Below, in pieces: positions 45,547 to 55,676 of a stretch of 64,000 bases of DNA. A program made the position numbers and the translations under genes. The stretch covers positions 1,798,001 to 1,862,000 of the forward strand of contig JALUTQ010000005.1 in the NCBI GenBank assembly GCA_032718865.1, read 5' to 3'. The notes under the pieces are model-generated. The model was not told the origin of the DNA. It did no database searches and saw only the letters and a program-made list of their open reading frames with translations. Positions within the stretch are counted from its first letter, which is position 1; every line of letters begins with the position of its first letter. Source of the stretch: Tilletia caries (taxonomy: Eukaryota; Basidiomycota; Exobasidiomycetes; Tilletiales; Tilletiaceae).

Positions 45547-46489
45547 CTAGTTCTTGCCGACCATGGCCATGTTTTGGAGGCCAGTGATGACATGGTCAAG
45601 GTTCATGAGGTTGCTCTCGACAACGACCTGCGTCTTCTTGGGCTTCTTCTTGTCCTCCTTTGTGGCAGTTGAGGTGGTGGTGCTGGTGGCGGTGGTCGTC
45701 GACTTGGACGTTGAGCTGGTCTTGGTCGAAGTCTTCGTCTTGGTGGAGGTGGTCTTGGGCTTGGGAGAAGGCTTGGGAGTCGGCTTAGGCGAGGGCTTGG
45801 GCTTAGGCTTGGGCTTCTCCTCCTCGTCGTCGTCGTTGTTGTCGTGGTGACTGGAGGCCGAGTTACCCTTGCCGGAGTGCTCATCGTCGTCGCCCCCGCC
45901 GGCTCCGACCCATGACCACTTAATGTCGACAACGCCGTCTCCGATGCCGGCAAAGTCCTGGAACAGAGTCTTGCTCATGTCCAAGTCTCCGTTACCGGGG
46001 CAGGTCGGGCAGCAGTCGACGACGGTGGCGATGGAGGTCTTTCCATTGGCGGTGATTTTGAGCTTCTTGCCACACCATCCGGACTGGGCGTCCTCGTTGC
46101 CGTACAGGCCGATGTTCTGTGGAAGTAATGAGAAGGGTTACACGTTGATCAGTGATGTCTGAGGTGGATGTGTGGGAGGGGTTAAGGATACTCACCAAAG
46201 CGACGGCACGTTCATCAGTGCCAGTCCACTGACCACAGGCGCCCATGGAGACGCCGACGCCGTACCAGGTGCCTGTGCCCCCGTAGTTTCCAAAGAGGGC
46301 CTCGAGAAGGCCACGTTCTGCGACGGGGTCGGAGAGCGCGGCACCGCTTGCGGAATCGAGACGGCGGGGGATGGATGGCCTGCGGATGGCGTTGTGGGAG
46401 CTGGATGCGTCGGCGACGTTGTTGCTGTTTGCGGTGAAGGCGATAACGACGGCGGCCGCTACGGCTGCGATAGTAGATGTGGTGCGCAT
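45547..46489 (-). CDS. Secreted double-psi beta-barrel (expansin/RlpA-like) protein
   Basis: Exons 46489-46196 and 46116-45547, 287 aa. The N-terminus is a signal sequence (STIAAVAAAVVIAFTA). The barrel begins GTGTWYGVGVSMGACGQW and continues NIGLYGNEDAQSGWCGKKLK, TSIATVVDCCPTCPGNGDLD, LFQDFAGIGDGVVDIKWSWV, with paired cysteines as in barwin/RlpA-like folds found in secreted fungal proteins. The C-terminal half is an acidic patch, a (KP)n repeat and a Thr/Ser/Lys-rich tail likely to be O-glycosylated. No GPI signal is obvious. The function is probably cell-wall related; no enzyme activity can be claimed. Confidence 0.85.
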
Positions 46490-47442
46490 TGTGTGTGTGT
46501 TCCTTGGCTGTGAGAGGGTGGGAGTGAGAGAGAGCGAGATGCGCGAGAGAGATGCGAGCAATAAGGACAGTCACGGGACAAAGGAATGTGTGTGTGGATG
46601 GGAGATAGGGAGGGAAGGGAGGGAGGCAGATTCTAAGGGGGGCGAGCGCAACGAGGAGAGAGAGGTGACTGTCGAGCACAACGATGGATGAGTAGCCCAG
46701 ATGAGATGAGCAACCCCAGCGACGCTTCGAAAACACCCATCTCAAACAGAGTGCACATCATCACACACAGCACTGCACCAGTGTCCTGCACCCCCCGAAC
46801 TCCTATTTCCAGTCTCACAGCGACGATCAGCACCCACCAGGGGCGAAAACTCTGTCAAATTGATTCGCACCAAGACCAACGGTCTCACAGACCCCACCAC
46901 TGATCCAGTGCCTAAGTGCCTTGTCCCGTTCCCAACCGCGCCGGTGCAGCCGTCGCCACTCGCCAGCCAGCAGTGGACTTCCTCCCACGTTACTGAGAAC
47001 GGACCGCCCGCACCACGCTCGCCCCTCGACTATCGAGCCGACTCGACAGGAGCGAAGCTTCTGCGTCGGAGAGAGGGGACGCCCTGCGCTCAGACTGTAA
47101 ATCCAGCTCGGTCTGAGCAACCCACAGCGCCCACAGCAAGCTTCGACATTTCACGCTTTGACCTCCGTGCTCCGTTCTTCGTCGCTCGTGATGAGATTCC
47201 GCAGCACTGCGCCTGTGTTCGACTTCCATTCATCCCAGGGTCTGCGGGTCTCGCAGGTCTCACATTTTTTTTTGCTGCCGGCGGCGACGCCGGACGCCCG
47301 CCGGTAATCTCGGAGCTCGGTCCGAGTGGCCGACGAGTGTACGGTGTTGCGAGAAGCTCAAAAAAAGTTGGAAGCCGCCTTGTTCGCTTGTTCTGGCGAC
47401 AGCAGTGAGCGAGCAAACTGGAGTGAACAGACTGCTGACAGG
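46490..47442. other. Divergent promoter region
   Basis: About 950 bases between the divergent barrel-protein and KRI1 genes, so it should hold both promoters. No TATA box or other gene is evident; scattered frames up to 180 aa lack motifs. Confidence 0.5.
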
Positions 47443-49221
47443 ATGGACCTGTTCGGGGAGAGCAACAACGACGGCGCCCTGACTGCCGACGGCTTCAAGG
47501 TCAACGAGGAGTACGCCGCCCGCTTCACACACAATCGCAGGCGCGCCGAGCTCCATGCGCTCCAGGAGAAGTACGGCGATGGCGTCGCTGGTCCCGACGA
47601 CGGCGGCGACGACACAGACTCGTCAGATGATGAGACCGAGGACGAAGACGGCGAACAGGTCACTGCCGATGTTGATGCTGCCCTGCTCAGGACGCTCGCC
47701 AGGATCCGGAACCGCGACCAGAGCATCTACGACAGCTCCAAGCGCATCTTTGACTGTGAGTGAGCTTCCAACCTCTCCATACATACTCGCATCTCTGCCC
47801 TGACCTCCGTCCTCTTGTCTTTCAAAACCAAAAAAACAGCTGAGCACGAGCGCGTGCTCGCAACAGCTCCCGGCAAAGCCCCCCAGCAGGCCAGCAAGGA
47901 CAAAGCGGGAAAACAGAAGCGCGTAACGCTGCAGGACTACCAGCGACAACGCGTACAGGATCTCATCAAGACATCCGCCGATCCGGCCCGCGCCCTCGCA
48001 GACGCCACAACCAACCCGGCCCGCCAAGCGTACCTCGACGACAACGCCAACGACACCCCAATCACCCACGTCCAAGAGCAGGACGAGCTCCGCAAACAGG
48101 TCACGGCAGCCTTCCACGATGCCGACCTCCAAGGCGATCAAGACAACGAAGACGACTTCTTCCAGCCTCGAGCGCCAGAGGGAAGTGATGGTGAGGACGA
48201 CGCGGACGCGGGCGGGGACGGAGCAGGCGCCTATCGAAAGTATCTCCTCGCCGCTCTTGAGGGCGACGCAGCGCAGCTTCAGGTAAAGACGGAGCCGACG
48301 AAGGAAAAGGGAAAGAAGAGGAAACGGGCGACAAAGGAGGAAACGGATGAAGATTTCCTCATGAAGTAGGTTTCTCCACCAGTCGCGATCCTTCCCTCCT
48401 TCTTCCTGGCCTGTGCTCATCTCAATTCTTCGTCTTGCAGCTATGTCCTCAATCGGGGCTGGGTGGATACACACTCTGCCTCCCCCGCCGTACCCAAAGC
48501 AGCCTCTCGCAGTACAAAGGCAGAAAAGCCAGGCGCCGCCGCCGACGCTTCCCAGTTGGCCTATGGTCGCGACTGGGACGCAGAAGCCGCCGAGCTCGAA
48601 TCCGAAGACTCCTTCGACTCCCGCGCCGAAGCCTTCGAAACAGCCTACAACTTCCGCTTCGAGTCGATCGCCGACGGATCCGCGCCCGCCACCGTCCAAT
48701 CCTTCGCCCGCCCGAGTCAGATCAAGGAGAGTGTCCGCAGGGAGGACGAATCTAGAAAAAAGAAGAGGGAGGAGCGTAAGGAGAGGAAGGAGAGGGAGAA
48801 GGGGGTGAAGATGGCCGAATTGGATCGCTTTAGGGAGTTGCAGCGGGAGGAGGTGCGCGAACGGGTCAAGAGGATCCTCAAGGAAGCCGGTGCCGATGAA
48901 GGTGAGCTACTTCCTTCCTGAATCTGTGGGGAGTGTACTCTTACTGACGAGACTTTGTCCTCACCTCTCATAGAGGACAAGTTTGCCCATTTGGACCTCG
49001 ACGGAGACTTCGATCCCAACGCCCACGACCAGGCCATGTCGACTGCTTTCGACCAGCGCTACTACGCGACGGGTGAGGGTGCACCCGAAGGCGCGGAGGA
49101 CTACGATGATGATCCTGCCGAGGAAGATGCCGATGGGAAGCCCGTGTGGGACGACGACATCGACATTGATGACATTCTTGGGCAGCAGGAGGACGAGGAG
49201 GAGGACGCGCCCGGGGCGAAG

Positions 49222-49254
<33 letters not shown>

Positions 49255-49966
49255 TTGAAGAATCAGCAGAAGGCGTTGGAGAAGCAGCGTGCTGCGGATG
49301 GCAGCGATGACGACGACGTGGATGCGGACGAGGATGTGAAGATGGCCGGGGTCGGATCCTTCCCTTCGTCTTCCAAGCTCAAGCTGGAGGAGATTGACGA
49401 GGAGGCGCTCAAAGGGCTGAGTAAAGAGGAGCGTGCGAGGAAGGCGAAGGAGATGGAGGATCAGCTGGATGAGCTGGACTACGAGGACATGGTGAGCTTC
49501 ATCTCTCCCAAATTATTCCTCAACTGCGCGCCCCCTTGTTCACATAGCTTTCCCCTTTTTCCCTTCGTGGCAGATCGGCGACATGCCGACCCGATTCAAG
49601 TACGCCTCCGTGCCCAAGATCAACTACGGCCTCACGCCCGTCGAGATCCTGATGGCCGACGACAAAGACCTGAACGAGTTCATGGGGATGAAGATGCTGC
49701 AGCCCTACCGCAAGGGAGGCTCCGGCTCCCAAGCGCAGTACAGACGACCGGCGGATCTGGGGAAGCGGTTGTGGGAGTTCCGGTCGAAGTTGGCGAAGAA
49801 GGCGCAGAAGATGGGTGGTGCTGGGGTGGGGGGTGTGGTTGCGACGGGAAGTAATGGGGAGCCGCAAAAGTCGAAGAGGAAGGGCAAGAAGGAGCGGTTG
49901 AAGAGGAAGGCGCTGGAAGGGCAGGAGGAGGGCGGGAAGGTGGGAAGGGAGGAGGGGCAGGAGTGA
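47443..49966 (+). CDS. KRI1: Kri1-like 40S ribosome biogenesis factor
   Basis: Nucleolar factor needed for small-subunit assembly, partner of Krr1 in yeast. Exons 47443-47755, 47840-48365, 48441-48901, 48974-49491, 49574-49966, 736 aa, all phases consistent. The N-terminus MDLFGESN leads to KVNEEYAARFTHNRRRAELH, then IRNRDQSIYDSSKRIFD. The family box DEDFLMN joined across intron 2 to YVLNRGWVD is present. It also has FRFE, a long charged Lys/Glu segment (RKKKREERKERKERE), DDIDIDDILG and the C-terminal Kri1 box (IGDMPTRFKYASVPKINYGL, TPVEILMADDKDLNEFM). The tail is Lys-rich, fitting nucleolar location. Confidence 0.93.
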
Positions 49967-50059
49967 GGGGACAACTCTTCCTTTGCATAATTGCTGTTCA
50001 ATCCATACCGACGTTGGGATTTACTCTGCCGCTCCGAATCGTCACTGTCACCCTCTCAT

Positions 50060-50545
50060 TCATACTACTCTCACTCTAGTCCTTCGCCTGAGCCTCGTCC
50101 ACCGTCCAAGGCTCGCAAGGAAGGGGCAAGGTGAGGGAGGGAATCTCGAGTCTCGACTCGACCTGGGAGAAATCGTCTCGGGGCAAGCGGTCCGGACCAC
50201 CGGGGAGATGGTGAAAAAATATTCCACATGGCGACCTTCCAGCGTTTGCACCTTGCCCCATTCCTGGGCCAGCAAATCGAACACCTCAGCTCCGCACCAC
50301 AACGGAAGACAAGCTGCGGTCGAGATCTGCGTGCAATGGACTATGGCCAGTAAGTATGGTTGCTGGCCCGTGTTGGAGTTGATGTGGTCTGCAAGTGCTG
50401 CGTGCGATTTGAGAAAAGTCCGGAATAAGACAGCGAAAAAGTTGAGCGTGGGAATTGAGCGATGATCACTCGCGATCACGTGGTCGGTCAGAAGATCAGC
50501 TTTTGGCGTGCAATCTTCACCCACGCCCAACCAGCTCCGGACCAC
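50060..50545 (-). CDS. Hypothetical small ORF between KRI1 and uL14
   Basis: 161 aa, starting [12 protein letters not shown] middle part ([57 protein letters not shown]) has a protein-like composition, while the end is Arg-rich and looks like run-on. An overlapping frame continues from FFTISP with [17 protein letters not shown], so a splice or frameshift near 50210 is possible. No family recognised. It would be convergent with KRI1 and divergent from uL14. Confidence 0.35.
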   Translation of the reverse strand: MVRSWLGVGEDCTPKADLLTDHVIASDHRSIPTLNFFAVLFRTFLKSHAALADHINSNTGQQPYLLAIVHCTQISTAACLPLWCGAEVFDLLAQEWGKVQTLEGRHVEYFFTISPVVRTACPETISPRSSRDSRFPPSPCPFLASLGRWTRLRRRTRVRVV

Positions 50546-50895
50546 CGCAAGGCCGATTCCTCAAGCACAGCAAATTAGTCAAGGTAAGTGTACGACGCCG
50601 GGGGCAGGCAACGGCACGGGCGCGGGCGAGCAGCGAGCGATGGGGAAGGTGTGGGGACGAGTGGTGGGTGGGGACCTGTAGACGGTACAGCGACCCACCC
50701 GTGGAGCCGGGCGGATGCTGGATGCGGCGCGGCGGGACGAGATGGGTGGACTTCGACGCGGGAACTCTGGCACACCGCGGTGGATGGACATGCTCGCCCG
50801 GGTGGTCCTGCGCCTCTCCCTCGGTTGCGACGACGCCCTTGATTAAACCTTTGTTACTCACCATCATCTCGTCTCTTGCGCGCGCGCCTCTACAG

Positions 50896-51792
50896 ATGGC
50901 CAAGGCTCAACAGGGTACCAAGTTCCGCATGGTACGTCTTCTCGCAACATCCCATCTCAGCATCCTCCATGCTCCATTCAAAACATCACTAAACTCCCAT
51001 CTCTTGCGCTTGCCTCCCTCTCTTTCCCTACAGACGCTCGCGCTCCCCGTCGGCGCCGTCATGAACTGCGCCGACAACTCTGGCGCAAAGAACCTCTACG
51101 TCATCGCAGTCCAAGGCATCGGTGCGCGTCTTAACCGACTCCCTGCCGCCGCTGCTGGTGACATGGTCGTTGCCTCTGTCAAGAAGGGAAAGCCGGAGCT
51201 CCGAAAGAAGGGTGAGTTTTTGGTCTGGCGTGCAACCGTGATTCGTGTTTTTGACTGACGAAATCATCTGTGCGTTTTGACTTCTTTGCGAACAGTTATG
51301 CCTGCGGTTGTCATCCGTCAACGCAAGCCCTGGCGCAGACGCGACGGTGTTTTGTGAGTGATGGGTTGGAGGTGGATATGCCGCGTTCGCTGGGAGCTGG
51401 TAACTGACTATCGCTTGTCTTCTTACCCATTCCTCGCGCTGCTCTGCCTTCTGCTCGCTTCGTTCTCTCAGCTTGTACTTGTGAGTCATGCCCTACTGGC
51501 CGATTGTCGCGCTTTGTGCGGAGCTTGTATGCTAACTGTTCCTGGGTCCATTCTTCTCCTTTTCCTCTTTCCCCCAATGTAGCGAGGACAACGCTGGTGT
51601 TATCGTAAATCCCAAGGGCGAGATGAAGGTGAGTTCTGGTATTTTGGGCATCCCCACTTCAGTCTAGTTTGGCTCATCGTCATCTGTCTGTTAACTCTCT
51701 CCATTCAGGGTTCCGCCATCACTGGCCCCGTCGCCAAGGAGTGCGCAGACTTGTGGCCCCGTATCGCGTCGAACAGCAGCGTCGTCGTTTGA
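50896..51792 (+). CDS. RPL23: Large-subunit ribosomal protein uL14 (Rpl23)
   Basis: Component of the 60S subunit at the subunit interface. Six coding exons: 50896-50931, 51034-51211, 51296-51353, 51472-51480, 51583-51628, 51709-51792; 136 aa. Text: KFRM joined to [19 protein letters not shown], then [76 protein letters not shown]. The fourth exon is only nine bases (CTTGTACTT). The ATG follows a TCTACAG acceptor, so a 5'-UTR intron (donor GTAAGTG near 50583) is likely, as often in ribosomal protein genes. Intron-rich compared with neighbours. Confidence 0.95.
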
Positions 51793-52109
51793 GTTGCAGC
51801 ATCCCATCCCCCATCAGTTTCCCATGTACACACAGCATCCTCCCCCATGCCATTTTCCCAATGACGATCTCACAGCCCTTCTCTTTACATGTCTGTCCCT
51901 GGCGGCCACAAGCAGCACTGAGAGCTGAGAAAGGCCGCCGCATGAGCGCCAGCCTGTGTCCCGAGAGAAGATGTGGTTCCATAGTAGGGGAGGTCATGGT
52001 TGAGACTGAACATGGGTTCGCCGGCGAAAGACGCTACAAGCGAGGTTTCAGCCATGTTTCAGACGCCAAGGCGGAAGGCAGAACCAAGGCTGGAAAGCAG
52101 AGGTCGAGA

Positions 52110-52752
52110 CACTGCTACCATGGGGGTTGTTTTAAGGGGTGTAAGACGCTTGTGGAACGCACGTGTTCACCTCATGTTATAATTTTCTATTTTGTTCCGC
52201 TGATTTGGGTGTTAAAACACCTTTCTAATAGTGTTAAAAACCCAGTAGGCATAGTGATCACGTGACTGCTGCAGCGACCCGGGAAGTGAGACTAGGCGTC
52301 TCCAGACGCCTTCCTCACCGCCACCACCTTGCTCGACACCACGGCCCTCACCACACCCACCCGCCATGCCCAGCCAACCCCAACATGTCATCCACGGGTA
52401 GCAATACTGTAAATCGAGGGTTTCTGTCTTCAGAGAGCAGCATCAATTGAGTGTGGAAGCAGCTGTGAACCTTTTGAGATACAGGGCAGAGACTCTGAGA
52501 CCACCAAACAGACCCATTCTAATTAGAGAAACTGAAAGTCTATCTTGTCTTCGGTTCTAGCAGCCGTAGAACAACCTCCAATACGTCATTGTTTTCAGAC
52601 ATGATTCCGCACCACGTAAAACGCTGCAGTTTTTGCCGAGCCCTTAAAACTCCTGCACAACAGGGATGTTTTGAGAGAACCGTAAAATCATTGTAAAACA
52701 AATTATTACGAAGCGTTTTACACCGCTTAAAACAACCCCCATGGTAGCAGTG
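52110..52752. mobile_element. Inner TIR element of about 640 bp
   Basis: Inverted ends CACTGCTACCATGGGGGTTG at 52110 and its complement ending at 52752; the pairing continues through TTTTAAGnGGTGTAAnACGCTT (two mismatches). A 3-bp repeat AGA flanks it. Non-coding and AT-richer than the surroundings. Confidence 0.72.
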
Positions 52753-52843
52753 AGAGCTCTGCCTCGCAGCTCTCATCTTCTGCTTTTCAGCCTTCGCCGA
52801 AGAAAATTGTTTTCAGTCACGTGACCTGTAAGTCAAGCTGGAG

Positions 52844-54670
52844 CTCAGTAAAAACGTATCCGCTGTGTACCCGCGGCTGAGGCAGCGAACCCGCTGCAGA
52901 CCCGCTGACCCCCGAAATGAAAGTTTTGACGTCTCAACCCGCCCGCTACGTTTCCGCTGCGAACCCGCTCTGAAAGAAAGACGTCAAGTTTACCTCCCTG
53001 AGCAACACTTTCTTGGAACATCACGATCCCACCACCCGCGGCAAACCCGCTGCGCACGCGTAGCCACCAGCTTTGCGCTACTTGTGCGGTTCGGCTTCCC
53101 TCGCATCCACCAAGTCCTCGCCGTCGCAGGCGTCAGCTGGGAGTTCGCCCGACGTCCCGACCACCACACCACGCTCGTCCATTCTCGGCAGACAGCAACT
53201 GGGACCGCTCTCTCGGCTCCTCCCCTCTTCTCTCCTCCTGGCTCCCCCAAGGAGACCATCAAGACACACACGCGCGCGCTCCTCGTCGAAAGCGTGAGTG
53301 TCATGCGCATCATTCTGATGATACTGCGCGTGTCGGCTGATCTCATCTTCGTTATTTGCAGGGCAACATCAACCTCCTCCGCGAGCTCGCATTCCTACGC
53401 ATGTAGGAGCGCAATTACACAGCGCTCGTTGACCTCCGCACCAAGTCCAAAGCGGAGCAGGAGGAGGCAAAGGCGAACGAGATGGTACGTCTCTATATTT
53501 CCCCCATGCGTGCTTCTTCGGGGCCTTTGGTCTGACGCTTGCTTCCCCTCTCTTTGTAGATTCGGCGGAAGGCCGGGAGGGACATCAAGCAAGCGCGCGA
53601 AGACCTCAAGAGGAAGGGTGAGCCTTAATCATAGGTACATAGGCGCATACATGCGCAGAATACTCCCCCAAAGCTGACCTCTTCTCGCTTTGAATCTTAA
53701 CCCTCGACCTCGGAGGCTGCCGCAAGCAGATGGGACACATTGTGAGTCGACTCCGCTCGCGATCATATCTTGCGCAGTCCTGATACGCGGCTAATCATTT
53801 CCGATCGTCGATCCTTGCAGTCTGTGAGATGGTCGGGCTGCCTCTTTGCCCGAGCCAACGTTTCAAGAATCAAGAGCATCGGTATATACGTTCCATTGCT
53901 CCCGTTCTCTGTCCTTACTTACTGACCCGCCTTCATCTGTTCGCTCCCCTCATCTCCAGATGCTCGCTCTTCGCTCTTGCCTCTCTAATCTCTGAGCAGC
54001 GTTTCGAGATCCCTCGCTGACAACTTATACATACTGTTACTGACCTTCTGAGAAACTGAGTACTGACTGTTGTACTGACTACTGCCTGCTGACGTTTACA
54101 CCCTCATCTATCAGCGTTCCTCTGGTTGTTGACGCCCTCATCCCTCTTGCAGCGCAGTAAACGCGGCCAGCAACGTCCATTCTTTCTTCAGTCTTCTATC
54201 TTCTCCTGGTGAGTCTCTCATCCTCTCGATCTCTCTTTGCAAGAACTTTTCACACAGCTCCCACTTCCTTAACTCCTTGGTCCTTACAGTGTCTACTTGT
54301 CGTGAGTCGTCGCGGCTACATGCGTGCACCTCATCTGATTCTCTCTTCGTTACAGCTGTCAGCTCAGGCGACGAAGCGATGTGTGGGGTTATGCAGCAGG
54401 GTAGGGAGGAGGTCTGGGGGAGAGGTGAACGTGTATTAGCAGCGGGTTAGGCGCGGGTGAATAGAACATCTTTATCTGTCGATTTACCGCGTGTTAGCCG
54501 TGAGAGAGCAGCGGGTCAGCAGCGGGCGACCCGCTGTACATCGCGGATTCTGTGTCCAAGCGGAATCACAGCGGGTGACCCGCTGCTGACCCGCTGGGGA
54601 TGCGAGTCTCATCCGCTCCAAAGTCACCGCGGATTAGCAGCGGGTACACGGCGGGTTCGTTTTTACTGAG
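52844..54670. mobile_element. Inner 1.8-kb TIR element carrying gene fragments
   Basis: Inverted ends CTCAGTAAAAACG at 52844 and CGTTTTTACTGAG ending at 54670, with subterminal ACCCGCTG/CAGCGGGT units at both ends. The flanking direct repeat is GCTGGAG (52837-52843, 54671-54677). CAG-type ends and a 7-8 bp duplication are hAT-like. The interior has spliceable non-transposase coding pieces. Confidence 0.72.
53100..53617 (+). pseudogene. Captured gene fragment inside the TIR element
   Basis: Three exon-like blocks with correct splice ends occur in order. The first ends at about 53294 (TIKTHTRALLVES). The second, 53362-53484, reads GNINLLRELAFLRM, stop, ERNYTALVDLRTKSKAEQEE. The third, 53560-53617, reads IRRKAGRDIKQAREDLKRK. 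A fourth (GGCRKQMGHI) follows near 53720-53747. The helical, charged sequence looks like a host coiled-coil protein. One in-frame TAG at 53404 shows it is not functional. The parent gene is not identified. Confidence 0.5.
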
Positions 54671-54819
54671 GCTGGAGGCTGAGAAAGAAGGCAGCACCTT
54701 CGGAAGGGGTGGTCACGGTTGGCCTTCAGCCTTGCCTCTTTTCGAGCTTTAGCTAGCGTATTTTCAAGGCTGAAAACGCTTTCAGCCGGAGTTCAGTCTC
54801 AACCATGACCTCCCCTAGT

Positions 54820-55461
54820 AGTCTGGCCACGCCAGACCTTGTAACTCTAAATGAGCTGAAGCACTATACCGCGTACGCGGTCTGGACGCGCTCGACTCGT
54901 TTTACTTAGTAACTGCCCCACCAAAGCTCCGTCAGCACTGTTGGAAGCTCACCTTCGCGCATCCACAGCGAGTCAACAACACAACCAGATCCCTTCAAAG
55001 TTGCACTGAAGTAGCAGATATCCATAAGGAACCTTCTCTGGGCGTTTGCAGATAGTTCAATAAGGCAGTAAGCGTCTGATGGTGAGTTGTGTCAAGGGCA
55101 GAAAAATCGAGAAAAGAATGAGTCTGCCCGATCGTTCCCGATCCAACACAGTAGACGCACACTCTGAGCCGCTCCCACGTGTTTGCCACGTGGTACCACG
55201 TCTATCCCTCGACTGCAGCCTCCACGCAAGACTTGTCGCGTCAGGGATGCTTCCTGCCGATCTGTCTCTCAACGGAGGGTACATGGACGGAGCTGTGCTC
55301 TGCTGGTGTCTGTGTGTGAGCGGTGTGTGAGCGGTTTGCGACAAGTTGGTCGTCTGTATGGGGGCAGTTACTAAGTAAAACGGGTCGAGTGCGTCCAGAC
55401 CGTCTCCACGGGATCAGTCCTTGGTCATCACGTGCGCGCGACGGTCTGGTGTGACCAGACT
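54820..55461. mobile_element. 642-bp TIR element with 12-bp target duplication
   Basis: Starts AGTCTGGCCACGCCAGACC and ends with the imperfect inverse GGTCTGGTGTGACCAGACT. Further inward pairing includes GTTTTACTTAGTAACTGCCC near 54900 and its complement near 55365. The sequence ACCTCCCCTAGT occurs at 54808-54819 and 55462-55473. It hit the right border of the outer element at 51987-54815, so it is younger than that element. Confidence 0.78.
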
Positions 55462-55676
55462 ACCTCCCCTAGTCTGTGCTTACTACGCGGTCAAGAAGAA
55501 CGCAGCAGTCACAGAAATTTGAGGAGCATGCACTGACCATCACTTCACTTGCACGGCGTACGAAGAACTGAAAGCAACATCCAGACATTCCTGTACCAGG
55601 ATTCCTACTTCAGGCCCCGGGTGTTGCTGCGGCTTTGTTTACCTGGTCGCGCCAGACGATACTGTGATCCGTCAAG

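Larger units (their letters stand above)
51987..54815. mobile_element. Outer TIR element of a nested stack
   Basis: Inverted ends GGGGAGGTCATGGTTGAGAC at 51987 and its complement ending at 54815; the pairing runs 25 bases to ACTGAAC. The flanks read TAGTA on both sides, although the right copy is at the border of another insertion (54820-55461), so the true duplication may be shorter. Removing the two inner elements leaves about 360 bases, so the outer element is a MITE that was hit twice. Confidence 0.7.
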
